The notes under the pieces were generated by a model, which was given only the letters and a program-made list of their open reading frames with translations, was not told the DNA's origin and did no database searches. From Boswellia sacra (lineage: Eukaryota > Streptophyta > Magnoliopsida > Sapindales > Burseraceae), in the NCBI GenBank assembly GCA_013180625.2, contig SNVD02013915.1, positions 744,001 through 808,000 of the forward strand: 64,000 bases of DNA, written 5' to 3'. Below are positions 12,001 through 25,989 of the stretch, piece by piece (the stretch's first letter is position 1; each line of letters opens with the position of its first letter). The translations under genes and the position numbers were made by a program.

Positions 12001-14449
12001 AATGCATAAATAAATCTTTTATATCATTTAGATAGAAGATAAAATAAAGGTTCATAATAAATCTCAAGCTTACTTGATTATTGACAAGGTTTTCATGTTT
12101 CTGAATTAATTTGCTCACCTCTTTCCCCATATCCTAATGGTTTCGGCTTCCCATCCACTGAAGAGTATCACCTAAAAGCTGCAAAACAACAATAAATTAA
12201 TGTGAGATAAAACTATAAAATTTTCGAAGTCATTTTTTGAGCTCACTCAATGCCAAAAAAGGGGAAAATATCGTACTAATTGGCAAGAGAATCTTTATAC
12301 TAAGTAATGACTCTTAACATAAAAAGATGTAAGCAATAATAATAAAAAAGGCAAAAAGTAGTCATGAGAAATCAATGTCCAAATGATGAGCACCTCATTG
12401 GGTTGCAAAAGACAGTATAGAGAGAGAGGCGGCTGAGGCTAAGAAAGGAGAAAACACATGCAATATAAAATTATATATCTAGGGTTTCAAATAAAAGTGA
12501 AGGGAAAAACATATAGCTATCAATGTAGGATTTGTGTCATAAAGCATCATTAATTGAAACTCGATATTTAATTTCACTGGATAGGTTTAAGTAATTTTAT
12601 GTTTTGATGAGGTAAATAAGAAAGAGATATCATATGAAACCATCAATTTTTCAATAGAATCAAATCATAGGATTGATCGATGTACCTTATTCTTCTGTCG
12701 AAGAAAACTGTTATGAAGATTTGAATTTTGAAAGAGATGTATGACACAAAACTGAAAATTTTTTGATAAGATCACTGTATGTCAATTTTTAATTGATCCA
12801 ATGTAGTAAATCCCCATCGTAGGTGTTATGTAGAAATTAATAATTCAATTCAAAAGTGGGATATGTATCAAGATGTTTTTGCATCTCATATGGACGAATC
12901 AAAGATTTGAACTTTGAACTGAATCTTCAACTTGGTATAGGGTTGGAAAACAAAAGATGTGTCTATATGGTGACTCGTTATCTTGTGAATCATCTCTTTG
13001 GATAGAAGAAGACGGGGCAAAAAACATTGACAACCCTAAGGTTTGGGCGAAGTAACAGCGCTAGCCCCACTGTTTGGAAAGTGACGTCTAACCTCCACTT
13101 TAACAAAAGCACTTAACGGCGTTAAGAAAAAGGGAAGGCATTAGAATCTTTGCAAATATACCAAATAATTAAATATGAAATATTAGTTTTCCCTTATAAA
13201 TGCTATATCTTTATCCAGAAATGTTTTGAAAATTTAACGTTGAATATTCTAATGACTCAAAGCAACTCTAATAAATAGTGCTATATTATCTTCAAGAATA
13301 CTATAGGAAAATAGCTTTGAATATTTCTATGCTTGCTTACATGTTATAGCAAATGTTTTGAAGAAATGCTGAATAAACATCATTAAATAAACAACCCAAT
13401 ATGCTTATTAATTCATCTGGAAATGAATCCAAATTTGACTTTTTACCTTATTAGGTTTCATTTTGAAAACCTAAACCCAACTGTTAAATTAACATGTTAC
13501 CCAAAACCGATCCATTTAATCCAACTGTTTTTTCTTTCTTAATGAAATACTGATGTATCATAAAATTTGTAGCTTTATACTCTAAACATAAAAAGATGAA
13601 ATAATAGCAACTCATAAAACTTTAATTCTTTTCTTATCAACGGATAAATCTATTTGTTTATAGGACTTAGATATTTATTAATTTCAAAACAAGTGTTTAA
13701 TAAATAATAAGAATAAATATTGAGAAATTATACAAGGACTAATATTTTAAAATCTATTAAAAATTCAAAATATGATAAAAATTTATTTAATATCACTTGC
13801 TAAGGTCAAACCAGAGCATGTTTTAGAAAATAGAATATATTTTTCAAAATAAATAAATAACAATGAAAAATTTTTAAGATTTCAAAATATTGATTCGGCT
13901 TCCTTCTTTTTATAATCAATTCTGTAAAATAATAAGTTAACCAACAATAATATCATAGAATTAATAATAACTTTTAACATCTTTTGTATACGTTTATTAA
14001 GATATTCTTATTCTTAACAAGTTAAACATGCGAAATAGGTTTTCATAGACTAAACCCAAACATGGTCCAATGTTAAATGTGTTTTATTTTGTTGACCCAT
14101 TAATGACCAAACCTAATAAAACTTGACCTGACAACCACTTTAATCCAATGGGTTTGTATAATGTTAATAGGGTTGTGTAGAAATTTGTGAGGCCTAACTT
14201 TCCTTTTCTAAGCTTAAGTTTATGTCACGTGATTTTATCGAAATCTCTAACCTGGTCTATTTTTTTAAGTTTGTTGTGTTTGCTGGATTTTTGTTCTTTT
14301 TTTTTTTTTTTGGTAATGAGTGTTGTTATTTAAGCTTCTCAAAATCTCTTTCAGAACTCCACTTGAATTAAAACAATATTTCAAAATTAAAATCTATAAC
14401 TACTTTTATATAATACCAAAATCACTATTTTATATATCTTAAGATTAAG
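9042..14449. other. Long AT-rich spacer, no convincing gene
   Basis: No protein family is readable on either strand. Minor items: 'agggtgtgtttggaatt' near 9605 looks like the left end of a hAT/Mutator-type MITE without a visible partner. At 12119-12180 the minus strand shows a 60-base exon-like segment bounded by 'ttgttttgcag' and 'gtgagc', but every frame has a stop. 11395-11640 resembles the MITE arm at 27043-27190 ('gaattttgaaaataatat' is shared). Poly-T lies at 14302-14315. Confidence 0.4.
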
Positions 14450-15570
14450 GAGTAGTTTGTTTTCTTCAACTTATCATTTAACACTTAAAGTGTTTAGATT
14501 TAAATCTTAAAATTTTTATTTTTTTTCCATTTAACACTTATTTTAAGTGATAAATTACTTAATTGAAAAAGCGAAAAATTTATCACTTTTTCTAATCACT
14601 ATTATCTAAATGAAGTGTTAAAAATTTTATTTCATAAATATCCCTACATATTAAAATAATATAAATTTTATCAAATGTTTATTTATGAATATTATTTTAA
14701 TTAATTAAAATGTATAATTTTGGTATATTTGTGATTGTTTTGGTCTTTATTATCAAATTGTTATATTATTCATTACTATATTTATAATTACCATATTAAA
14801 ATATGATAAATATTTTTTATAATTGGTAAACTTTCATTTATTTCTATTAATATTTCAAATTAATTAGCTAATAATATGTTGAATAATAACTATTGAAAAA
14901 TTTGATATCATTATAAATAGCAAGTTTTAAAATAGAAAATATATTTGTTAGAATTTTATTAAATATTATAGAGACAGTTTTATTGAAACTTCAAAAGTTA
15001 TTTATTAGATTGCTAAGGACATTTTATTTTATTTAATAGTGTAAATTTTAAGTAAAAAATTACTGTTTAATATTGTCAGTTAAAAGACCATATTAATTTT
15101 TTTCTTTTTAAGTTTATGAAATGGAAAACACTTTAATTAATAGAATTATTCTTTTCTGATTCAAAATATGGTTCTCAAAATATAATGGATAAAATACTAC
15201 TCTTAAAATTTTTTTTTATACAAATTGATATAGCGCAAACTTGATTTAATTGGAGGAATGAATTTTAAAAATTGATAATATTAATGATATAGTAGTTATA
15301 CAATAATATCATATGAGTTTATATAATATAATATTAACTATTTAAATGAAAAAGAGTTTTTATTTAATTTTATTAACTATTTAATTTTTAAAGGATTGTA
15401 TAAATATAACTATAAATATTTTATATTTTAATAAGGGTAAAAAAAGTCACATTAAAAGTAAAATATTTTCTTACCACTTTTTTTAAGTGGTATCTAAAAA
15501 AGTAAACAAATATTCTATTAAGTGGTACAAATTAAATTCTAAAAAGTGTTAACTGATTGAAACGAACACC
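14450..15570. mobile_element. Possible AT-rich inverted-repeat element
   Basis: The left boundary ('gagtagtttgttttcttcaa', then 'aacacttaaagtg') and the right boundary read on the minus strand ('gtggtgttcgtttcaatcag', then 'aacactttttag') share an interrupted inverted repeat, as in 'rTttGTTTGGT'-type MITEs. Similarity is weak and the ends are uncertain. The interior is about 80% A/T without genes. Confidence 0.3.
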
Positions 15571-15607
15571 ACATAAATCTCTAAAATATCTCAATCTTCT
15601 TCTCTGC

Positions 15608-17661
15608 TAGGCTTGGAACCGGGGCGGGTACGGGGCGGCAAGTATCCAGCCCCGCCCCGTTGCCCCTTTGCGGGGGGCGGGGCGGGGCGGGGCAAAAAAA
15701 ATTTTGAGCAGATCCAGACCCGCCCCGCCCCGCCCCGCCGCTGTTTATATTTTTACAATCACACCCCTATAATCTTTATATTTTTCAACTTCATCCCCTG
15801 TAATATTTACATCTTTGCAAATAACTCCTTTATCAATTTCTCATCATATTATTTATAACTATGATCATTTTTCAACAATCATAAAAATAATAAATCTTCA
15901 AACTAAAATCAAAATGGTTGTATATTACTATTTGATTTTATTAGTAATAATGTTACATATTCCATTAGGAATAATGTTAAAAGTTTATTATTACTTGTAA
16001 ACTAGTTAATTGACAATTTTTAAAATAGTTGATAATACAATTAAATAATTTTTCAATGACATGTTCATTTAATTTCAATTTAATAATAGTAATAATATGA
16101 TTGGTATATACCAAATAATTAATATTATAAATATTTATGAAATATTAATAATTTAATTAACTAATTTAAATTACGATAAATCATATATTTAAAGTTATAA
16201 GATTATTTTTATCATATTTCTATTTACATATTTAGAAAATAATATATTGATTATATTAAACATATACATTTTTAAAATAATATTGTTAATATTGCAATAA
16301 TTTAAATAGTACTTAGTAATCTATATCAAGATTGTATATGTTATACAAATTTAATTACTATAAAATACAAATATTTAATTACCATTTGATTTTATTAGTA
16401 ATAATGTTACATGCTTTATTAAAAATAATGTTAAAAATGTATTATTCTTGTAAACTAGTTAATTAACACTTTTTCAATAGTATGTTGATTTAATTTCAAT
16501 CTAATAATAGTAATAATATGATTTGTATATACTAATTAATTAACATTATATGTATTTATGAAACATTAATAATTAAATTAATTAATTTAAATTAAGAATT
16601 TACGATAAATCATATATTTAAGGTTATAAGATTATTTTTATCCTATTTTTATTTACATATTTGGGAAATAATATATTGATTATATTAAATATATACATTT
16701 TTAAAATAATCATGTTAATATTGCAATAATTTAATTAGTGCTTAGTAATCTATATCAAGATTGTATATATTATACAAATTTAATTACTATAAAATACAAA
16801 TATTTAATTACCATTAATTGTTATTTAATTATATTAGTAATAATGTTACATACTTTATTAGAAATAATGTTAAAAGTGTATTATTGCTTATAAATTATTT
16901 AATTGACAATATTTTAAATAGTTGATAATACAATTAAATAAATTTTTAATAAAATGTTGATTTAGTTTCAATCTAATAATAGCAATAATATTATTGGCAT
17001 ATACCAAATAATTAACGTTATATATTTATGAAACATTAATAATTTAATTAATTAATTTAAATTACAATAAATCATATATTTAAGGTTTTAAGATTTTTTT
17101 ATCATATTTCTATTTACATATTTAAAAAATAATATACTGATTATATTATAGATATATATTTTAAAAATAATCTTGTTAATATTGTAATAATTTAATTAGT
17201 ACTTAATAATCTATATCAAGATTGTATATATTATACAAATTCAATTACTATAAAATACAAATATTTTATTTTGTCATTATAATATGACGAAATTGATGTT
17301 AATATACTAAAAGATGTTAATTATTAATTAAAATGTCATTTTTATTAAAGTATTTGCATTATTTGTAAAATTATTAAGAATTTATATATATGAAAAGTTT
17401 AACAAATATAACCTAAAAAATTACATAATAGTCCTAAACTTTAAAAATTATATAAATACACCCTTAACCCTGCGGGGCGGGGCGGGTCTACGGGTCCACG
17501 GGTCCAAATGGCTGGACCCGGACCCGGACTCGCCCTGGCCGGGACAGAAATTTTATGCCCCAGACCCGCCCCTATGAATGCTCCGGGACGGGTCTTGACC
17601 CGCCCCGTTGGACCAGGTCCAACCGGGTACGTGGTGGGTCCGGGGCAAATGCCCAAGCCTA
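15608..17661. mobile_element. hAT-like non-autonomous element with GC-rich termini
   Basis: Both ends carry 'taggcttgg' in inverted orientation (15608 and, on the minus strand, 17661). Each is followed by a strikingly GC-rich subterminal block of repeated 'cgggacgggt/ccgccccgcc' motifs (15617-15744 and 17468-17645), against an otherwise very A/T-rich interior. Flanks are 'ttctctgc' (15600-15607) and 'ttctccac' (17662-17669), a 6/8 match expected for an old 8-bp hAT duplication. There is no transposase. The proline/glycine-rich open frames in the GC blocks (15613-15858, 17441-17755) are composition artefacts. Confidence 0.6.
15931..17270. repeat. Three tandem ~450-bp units inside the hAT-like element
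   Basis: The sequence from 'ttattagtaataatgttaca' recurs at about 15938, 16393 and 16838. Each copy passes through 'ttgataatacaatt' (or its decayed form), 'taataatagtaataatatga' (or its 'agcaataatatta' variant), 'ataaatcatatatttaa' and 'tctatatcaagattgtatat'. The three copies are aligned along their whole length with only small indels. They are A/T-rich and non-coding. Confidence 0.85.
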
Positions 17662-19606
17662 TTCTCCACAATCCATGGCTCTTATTCTCATGACACAAAA
17701 TCTATTTACATGTCGGGATGTTAAAATAAATTTGGGGCCGACAGGGATCCCTTGAATAGGGTGGCTTTGGTGTGGGCTGGATTACCTGTAATTTTATTGG
17801 ATGATGATGGGATTCGTAACTTTTACCTGCCCCACCCCCCAATTATTAAAATGATTATTTTTAAGTAATATAATACACTTTGTCTTTATTATTTAACTAA
17901 AACACCAAGAAAACCTAACCACTTTTTTTATTCCTTCGATCTAAATCTTTCATGTTAAACTTATTAATTTTCTCATACATATGACCTAACTTTCTTTATT
18001 TAAATAAATCTTATGATAGAGTTTTTCTATTTGAATAGATTATTAGAGATGCAAAGTCGTTTTATTTATTTTCCTTACATTTAGTCAAGGTTGTATGAGT
18101 CACACTAATTTTGCATGTACTCATATGAGTTTATTTTATTAATTGGCTTTTTTTTTTTTCATTTAGAATACATAAAATTAGAGACCCTCCTTAATGACAA
18201 TATAATCATATCTTGAAAAGTTGAAACTTTATTCAATTTACAGGCCATTGAAGTTGTTATTCAGAAATTGTCCATTTGAAACTAATATAAATATCTCTTC
18301 CAAAGTGAAGAATACGACCCAAAACGATTTCAATTATTAGGCCTTTGCAAATTTCTTGGCTTATTTAAGCCAAATGAAACGAGAAAAGAAAAATAATTTA
18401 CGTATGAAAATGACAGTCTCTTAACTCTTCCCAAAGAATTAAATTAATGAAAAGAGTTGAAAATGTTATGTTCATAACCATTAAACAAATTGAAAACGTT
18501 CAGTTTGTATTGATTGAACAAAAGTTGTTTTTTAAAAGAAGAAAAAAAAAGTTATATATAACATGAAACATAAGCTTCAAGCATACTTGAAATTAGGTAT
18601 TCAAAGAGAAACAATGGTTTAGAGCTTAAGGAAAAACATTATATAAAATAATTGTTCGAATAAGACATTGGGTATATTCAAAATTTTTGATCTCGTTTTT
18701 TGTCATTTACATGCCTTTGGCAATAGCTTCGGCCCCTTGGGATTGGGCTGGCCTGAATGGCATGTTTGCACCCACGTTGGGAAAACAATATGATTTAATT
18801 AAATAACTATTTCTTACACCATTCAAATATAATCTTAACTTGAACTCTAGTTTATAATTTTTTTTTTCTGGATAATCGATTAGAAACCAAGATGCTAACG
18901 GGCTTATGCTTCAAAGAATCCGATATTGGATTTTTTTTTTCTTATTTTGAAACAACAGTTTGTAGTATCACTATTGATCTATTCCCCCTACAAAATTACT
19001 CCGACCATGTTAAGCTTTATAAATTATAGAAAAATTAGTGTTTGACAAAGCATTAACAGCCTTCCTGGGATTTTCAAGTACCATCACTAAATCTTTTGAC
19101 ATAGTGAAGCTCATTAGAATGATTGATTAAAGGTTTGTCCGATGATAAAAATAACTCTTAAAAGTTTTCCAAGGTTGAGGCTGGATAAACCTCCAAAAAA
19201 TAAAAAGCACTATACGCATTTTCAAAGAGCGTTCATGATTTTTTTTTTATTAAAATTCACCAAAAATATATAGATAATTTTAAAATAACCTGCATAATCA
19301 CTATAAAATTAATAGACCAATATTCAATTAACAAAGAAAAATACAATTTAAAGTAAAAATTTTTTATAAAAAATTTAGATTAAAAAATATATTTATTAAT
19401 ATGGCATTTATGACATAGAAAATTATTTATATTTCTATGTAAAATTTAAAAATCTAATTTTAAACAAAGAAGTATATTTAGAGAAAACGAGTGAAGATTA
19501 ACATCTTTAAAGATATAACCTCACCCCATCGAAAATCATCATAAAACTTAACCATTAAAATTATAAAATCTATGATAAGAGGCTTAGTGATAGATTTTGA
19601 AGACCT
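17662..19606. other. AT-rich spacer, nothing identified
   Basis: I see no gene, RNA gene or clear transposon. Homopolymer T or A runs occur at 18149, 18540, 18859 and 18931. The region ends at the Harbinger-type element. Confidence 0.5.
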
Positions 19607-19609
19607 TAA

Positions 19610-20756
19610 GGAGCTGTTTGGTATAAGGAGTAGGAATCTTGGGAATGAAATTTAGATTACTGGGAAAGTGATTATAAGAATTTGATGTTTGAAAAACTAA
19701 CATTACTATGTTTGGTTACCTATAGAAATCTTATTTGTGATCAAATTATTATATTTGGTTATACATAGGAATGGAATGTGTTAATTTTATTTAATATGAT
19801 AATAAATTTTATAATTAAAATTTTTTTAATAAATAAATGTATTAATTTTATTTAATATGTTACTGAATTTTATAATTAAATTTTTTAATAAATAAATATG
19901 CTAATTTTATTTAATATGTTAATGATTATATATATTGTTACAAATGTTATATTATTAAAAAAAATTCCTATTTTCTTTGCCTATAATCACTTTTCAGTCA
20001 AACTTTTCTTTTTTTTTCCTTTCTTTTTTCCTTCTCTCTTCTTCGTCTCCCTCTCCCTCTGTTTTCTCCAAACCCCCGGCTCACACCACCCACACCACCA
20101 CTCGTAGCCACCCAAATTAGGAAAATACAATGAATTAAAATTTCCAAACCCACGACAACCACCACTCACAGCTACCACCACCCAGAAATTCCACAACCAG
20201 CCATCCACCACAAGCAGATCAATTCAGCCTTCCACCACAAGCGCCACCACCGTTGCCATCCAGCCACATGCACACCACCTTCACAAGAACCGTTGCCTTC
20301 CACCACAAGCAGCACCGCTAAGAAGCCAAAAGGTGCACACGCCACTGCCAAGCACCGCCACCATTGCCATCCAGCCACGCACACACCACCGCCAAAAGAG
20401 AGACAGATACCAGTTTGAGAGATGAGGGATGAGAGAAGAAAGGGTAAGGGCTGGGTGTTGCGCAGGAGAGATGAGGGATGAGAGAAGAGAGATGGGCATG
20501 GGGTGGGTGGTGCGCGAGAGAGATAAGGGATGAGAGAAGAGAGATGGGTGTTGAGTGGGATTTTTCACTGGATGGGGTGGGATTAAGATTGCCCGGAATT
20601 TGAAACTCAAGGTTTGAGTTTACCCCCATGGACAATAATGTGAAGCCCTTGGGAAAGTGACATGCCAGAGTTTATAACAGTAATAAGGATACCAAACGCT
20701 GGAATGGATTTATATTCCCATTCACATCTTTCCCACTCCTCATACCAAACAGCCCC
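19610..20756. mobile_element. PIF/Harbinger-type non-autonomous element (TAA duplication)
   Basis: The left end 'ggagctgtttggtataagga' and the right end read on the minus strand 'ggggctgtttggtatgagga' form inverted repeats of about 27 bp with three or four mismatches. TAA flanks both sides (19607-19609 and 20757-20759), the classic PIF/Harbinger TWA target. The 1147-bp interior contains no transposase DDE text. It holds a run of 'ccaccaccgttgccatccag' type repeats and a purine-rich tandem array. The minus-strand open frames at 19987-20635 are low-complexity readings of these. Confidence 0.75.
20405..20565. repeat. ~60-bp purine-rich tandem repeat, about three units
   Basis: Units contain 'gagatgagggatgagagaag' followed by 'agagatgggcatgggg' or variants, at about 20416, 20466 and 20517. 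The array lies inside the Harbinger-type element and has no coding meaning. Confidence 0.7.
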
Positions 20757-21540
20757 TAAGGATTATCGTCAAATCCCTAAGGATTCTGTTAAAATTACCA
20801 TAATTTATACGAATTCCCATCAATTCAGAACAACTTCAGTTTTGACTCCTTACTGGTACGTTTATGAATTGTCATGTAAAATGTCAATTTCTGCAACTAC
20901 AAATTGACATTTCTAGCATACTTGCAACTAGCAATTGACATTTCTAGCATACTTTTCTAAGTGATTGATTTATAGCCATAGATTGGATGGTAAGTAATTG
21001 AATCTGATATCATAGTACTTAAACCAAACCCATATGCAAAAATATTCTTCCAAAATCTTGAGGTTCACAACATACATTACTATATAAATTCCCTATAAAA
21101 AAAAAAGAATTACGTTTTTTCTCTCTATTTTTCTCATATACCGATGTAGATGCTGATAATGGATAGTCAAAACCCTGATAAATTCTGGTAGGTCAAACAC
21201 TGATGTCTCCGCAATATTAAGACCTTTAGCTCAAGTTCTGATTCGCAAAAATCTAAACAATTGTAACAGCTTTTCAGAAGGGAAGCTACTGTTAGTCTTA
21301 CATGATTCCTGAACCCAGAACCCAGAGTGCACAATTATAAATTCTGGGAAAGAATTACTAGAATCACTGTGCAACTACAAGATACATGTCATTTATTAAT
21401 AGATTTTTCCTATGATTTCTCTTTCACTTTAGTGATCAAGACTCCATAAAATCCGCCCGGATGGATTATGAATGAAAATTGCATATACAGAAACAATTGC
21501 AATCAATATGATGAATAAAGTTCATGCACAGAATGGATTA

Positions 21541-24500
21541 TTACATGTCTACTTCAGTGGTAGTAGCATTCGTTTGCCTTAGAAACCTTGACATGCTTTT
21601 GCTGATAGATTGCGAATTCTCAGCAAACATGTAAAGACAGAACAAACATAAACCTGATTCCAGCAAAAAAGGTAAGTAATGGAAAACCATCAGTTTTGTA
21701 CCTATGATTGTAAATGATCAACCAGATAAAGGTAAAGCACACTCAAAAATTGAACTCTAGCAAACAAATGATACTCTTGCATTAGAAATGCCTGTAGACA
21801 TCTCACTCCAACAGAAACCAAATTCTATCTATAAAAACACAAACAATTTAATTTCAATTTCCTCAGTTGTGACAACAAAGAAAGCAGATTGCTCCAGAGA
21901 GTCAAAAAATAACAGAGTAACTTGCAAAAAGGTGCATCAAAGCATTAAAAAAAAATAGAGTTTCATATGTTTCAACCAAATTTACTACTTTGGAGTGAAA
22001 GGCTATCAGTTACTAGTTCTCAGGCTATTATTAAATGTGAACAATAAATATGAAACTTTCTCGTATCAGTCCCCAAATTATTATACAAATGAGTAACATG
22101 ATGCTCATATGATTCATATCACAAGATTAGTATGATAAATGATATTGCAGAAATTTATAATTGCCAGATGGATAAGGCAATAATGTAGCTAATGATGTCG
22201 GCAGTCTTAAGCTAATGTTGAATGACTTGTGATGGAAAATTTGGAATACAAACTTTACAAATATAATACTCTAAACATCTTTATAGATCTCTCTGAAAAA
22301 AAAATGATAATAATCATTAAAATCAAAACAGAACAATACTGCAAAAGAACAAAAATAAAAAAGTAATAATTACATAGGCGTGACTTTATCCATGCAAACC
22401 ACAAAAAACAGGTCTAGGAGGAACGTTTCTCTAGGCTAGATATCAAGTCAATCAATATTACCTATCCAGACATTTAAAAACAGCATTATCAGCAACCACA
22501 AAACAGAATCTTAATTAAGGGGAAAACTTTGTAATCTAAGCTCCATTGTATTTAATTAAATGGAAGATATATATATTATACGTACCGGCATAAGCAATTG
22601 TTACACCAGAGACCAGTCGACCCAATGCTGATAAAATGTAAAGACAAACAACAACCTGAACAAAGGTATATGTCAGATTATTATTCTGATATTTACAGTG
22701 ATAATGAACACTCAAGCTAGACTACAAAGGAAAGAGAGAGAAAAAAGCAAACAAGAAGAAATAGAAAAATTATGGACCAGGTAAAATCTGTTTTAGCAAC
22801 TATACCCTGGCAACTAGTCTTCCCTTGGGCAGGGCTTTTATATAAACAGACAATTGTCTGACATCAGATTGGCCAAGTTAAGGGTTTAAACATCCAAATT
22901 ACAGAATATGCTTGCTAGGCATCGCTTATCACAAACTTAATCCCTCATTTTGAACGTAAATCACATACTCTCACATTTTACAGAATGATTTCTGCATTGA
23001 AATTTAATAAGATCCAAAATGACAGATACTCTCACTTAGCAATAAAGCAAAGCCTACTTTCTTTTAATATTCTCTGACAGACTATTAATAAAGAACTGAG
23101 CCTTGAGTTTATTTTCATGTTCTCTGTGCCCCATTACAAGAAATTTGTCAAATAAGCATCAAATCTATGAATCTCCAACTCCAGAGGAAAAGGATCACCA
23201 CAACCACTTGAAACATTTGTAAAATATGAACCTACTACAGAAACTGATAATTTGGAACAGAGAGCTATTTATTTTTTGAACTTCATTTGTTTAGCCAAAA
23301 CAAATTCAACAGCAACATCTTGTAACATTTTACTTTGAAAAAATAAACTTTAATATTTTCTCTACATAAGCGTAATAATGTTGGATCTCAAATACTCGAA
23401 ATTTTTAAATCTCATCACTTCAGGCCCCTAATATAGAGCGGTAAAAATGACAAGGAAATCCCATTGAAAACACAAAAACTTATGATAGAGCAATTTTCTG
23501 AGCTTCTAGCAGAATTAGAAATCAACTTTTCAAGATAACTATTCAAAGTAACCAATCTCAAAAGTAGCCAACCTTTAGCTGTTGAAGGCTGCAAATAACA
23601 TCTTTGGAGAGCTATGACCAAAAACACAAAAGGCTGCCTCACAAACAGAAAGAATAACCGGAAAAAAACAAAAAACAAAAAGAAGTAATCGTCCAAGAAG
23701 TTAACTTTGCAACAATCATGCCAATTTTATTTTCACTTTGTCAAAGTTACTATGTGGGTGCAACTTATCCTTTTACACACTTTAATCTTTGAGTAACTGT
23801 GAGGTAATTTGTCAAGAGTTTTAGATACTACCGTTAGGCCATTTGCTATAAACTTGAACTTTTGGGATTAGCAATTATTCGATATGGCACTTGAATCAAT
23901 GACAACTATGGTATTAGTCCATAGGATCCCTTCAAAGCACCCTTCCACATGGATTGGTAAAACCAAGGAAAATGATTGCACCAATGGGAGTTGACTTAGA
24001 CCTAATGCTTCGTAAGCACTAGAACCAAGTAGTCCCACCGAGCCAAAACTTGGGATTGACTGATCTTGTGTTCAAATCCTGAAAACCCCTCCATTATATT
24101 AATATTGACACTCGTGGTTTTTAGTCGACTGTAGCACAACATACAAAGACTACATCACAATGTCTTCATTTCTTTTCCCAAATGATAAATCACAATGTTC
24201 TTTTTTCTCATACAGATAGATTTCCAAGAACTTAAGGCCAGAAAATTTGAAGCTTGAGAGTGCACAGAAACTAATATTTCAAGATATCGAATTGAGTACC
24301 TTAAAGAATAGCCTCTTGTCATGCCCGGTTGCAGCAACCCTCAAAACAGACTCAGCTGCGCCTACAGTATTAGCTAACCATGCAACAATGCTATTAGCAG
24401 TGTCTTGAGAGATCTGCCATTCAAGAGGGTCCACGGGTACCCTACAAAACAGGTTTGTCTAGAAGGTCATTGTCAAAATGGAATAAGTATATGCCAGATA

Positions 24501-25910
24501 CTACATAAATCAAAAGCAATACATACACATGCAAATATAAGAAGCTCTATTCTTATAAATCATTTGAAAAAATTTACATACGAGAGAAACTTAAGATCAT
24601 ATAAGATAACAAAAAATATAGAATGCCTAACTTCTTTTAGAAGTATTTTTAGCATTTACTATATATATTAAACTTATGCAAGAGCCTTTGGGTCAAAACA
24701 CAATCAAACAGAAACTAGAGTACAGAGATAATTTAAAAAGCTTCAACTTGCAATATCTTGAAATAAAATAAACCATTAAAAGATAATCAAAATTTTTCAT
24801 TCCCTTATAATTTCATACATTTCCTTCTTCAAACCAAACAAAAACCATATGTACTAATCAATCAAAATGACATAAGAGTTTTTGGAGCAACTTGTAAAAC
24901 CTACCAATACATAATTCCACATTTCTAAACTAGTAAAATTCTACCATAATAATACTACTAATAAGTATGCATGAACTGTTTATCAGGAACGAAGAATTAC
25001 TAATAAAACTATTTTATCCTCATGCAATGGTCATGATAGAGTAGTAAATATCAGAAGATGACCCAATAATATAATATTACTTCATAGTCAAAAGTTCATC
25101 TCCAAATTATCCTTCAGTGCCACAAATATTAAGCCATAGTTAATTTGTATCACTGTGTACTGAAACCTTTGATCCCTATAACAGGTACTGCGATTTTCAT
25201 CCCGGAAATACCATTCCGTTATTAATAATTAGGGTAATACTCCATATCCCAAAATTCTATCTTAAATCATGACCCCAAATGATATGGAATTAATTAAAGT
25301 TATCACACCATTCATTTGTCAATCATCAGTGAATTCTGTATCACTTATAAAAGTTTAGGATGAGTAGCCCTATCCAATAATTAGACACCCAGAAAAGAAA
25401 ATAATTATAAACAGAAGACAATTTCATCTAACTTCTCAAAAGACATAAACTACAGAAAGTTTTCTTTTTTTTTTCCTTGTTTCTCGGACATACAAAGAAC
25501 TGAAAGATAAAATCCCATGTACCCATCAAACCTAAAATTGACCTAGATAACTATAAAAGGGAAAACTTACAAAACCCAGGTCAACTCCTTATAAATTTTC
25601 AACCACTTAGAAAAAAATTTCTCAGCAACTGAACACAAGTTAAACATAAAAATCGGAGATACCCGTGAGGTAAAATGGAAAGAAATGAAAAGGGTGCTCA
25701 CGAAATGTTCATTTGGCGGAAAAGAAGGCCGAGAATGGCGAGAGAACAGAGGAGAACGATGAGAACATCAGAAAGTAAGGAGAGAAAACTTGAGTTTCGA
25801 TAGGCGCAATGGTAGTAAACTAAGGTACCGCATACAAGCACTCCTAATGCCTTCCTTACTTCACTTCTACTGCTGTCCATCTCCTCGTCTTCTTCTTCTT
25901 CTCTTTTCAT
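21541..25910 (-). CDS. Reticulon-like protein (RTNLB family, short form)
   Basis: Four exons on the minus strand, 25702-25910, 24300-24441, 22586-22655 and 21541-21653, have GT donors and AG acceptors and join in phase to 534 bases (177 residues plus TAA). Reticulons are endoplasmic-reticulum membrane proteins that bend tubules through hairpin membrane segments. The N-terminus is acidic ('MKREEEEDEEMDSSRSEVRK'), followed by two hydrophobic stretches around residues 24-68. Exon 2 gives 'VPVDPLEWQIS' and 'LRVAATGHDKRLFFK'. Exons 3-4 give 'LYILSALGRLVSGVTIAYAG' and 'LCLFCLYMFAE', the usual reticulon ending. The length fits the small plant RTNLB proteins that lack a long N-terminal domain. ATG at 25910 is the first in frame; the frame upstream runs only to a TTG. 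All residues expected of a working gene are present. Intron 2 is about 1.6 kb and carries ordinary AT-rich sequence. Confidence 0.9.
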
Positions 25911-25971
25911 TTCTCCCCCTCGCTTCAAGGACTCCTCTTTATTCCTTTACTTTGACTTTTCTCTCTTTTAT

Positions 25972-25988
25972 TATTTTATATATGTTTG
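25972..25988 (-). promoter_or_regulatory. Probable TATA box of the reticulon-like gene
   Basis: Read on the minus strand, 'catatataaaataat' lies about 65-75 bases upstream of the ATG at 25910, leaving room for a start site and a short 5' leader of purine-rich sequence. It is the only good TATA match close upstream. Confidence 0.5.
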
Positions 25989-25989
25989 G

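Noticed and set aside
17441..17755. Overlapping Pro/Gly-rich open frames on both strands
   Set aside because: They come from the GC-rich 'cgggtcc' repeats of the hAT-like end; open in several frames at once, with no domain.
19987..20635. Several minus-strand frames rich in Trp/Cys/Ser/His
   Set aside because: Low-complexity translation of CCA-rich and purine-rich repeats within the Harbinger-type element.
24010..24110. SINE-like 'gtgttcaaatcc' in reticulon intron 2
   Set aside because: A B-box-like word only; no A-box at the right distance, no A tail or duplication found.
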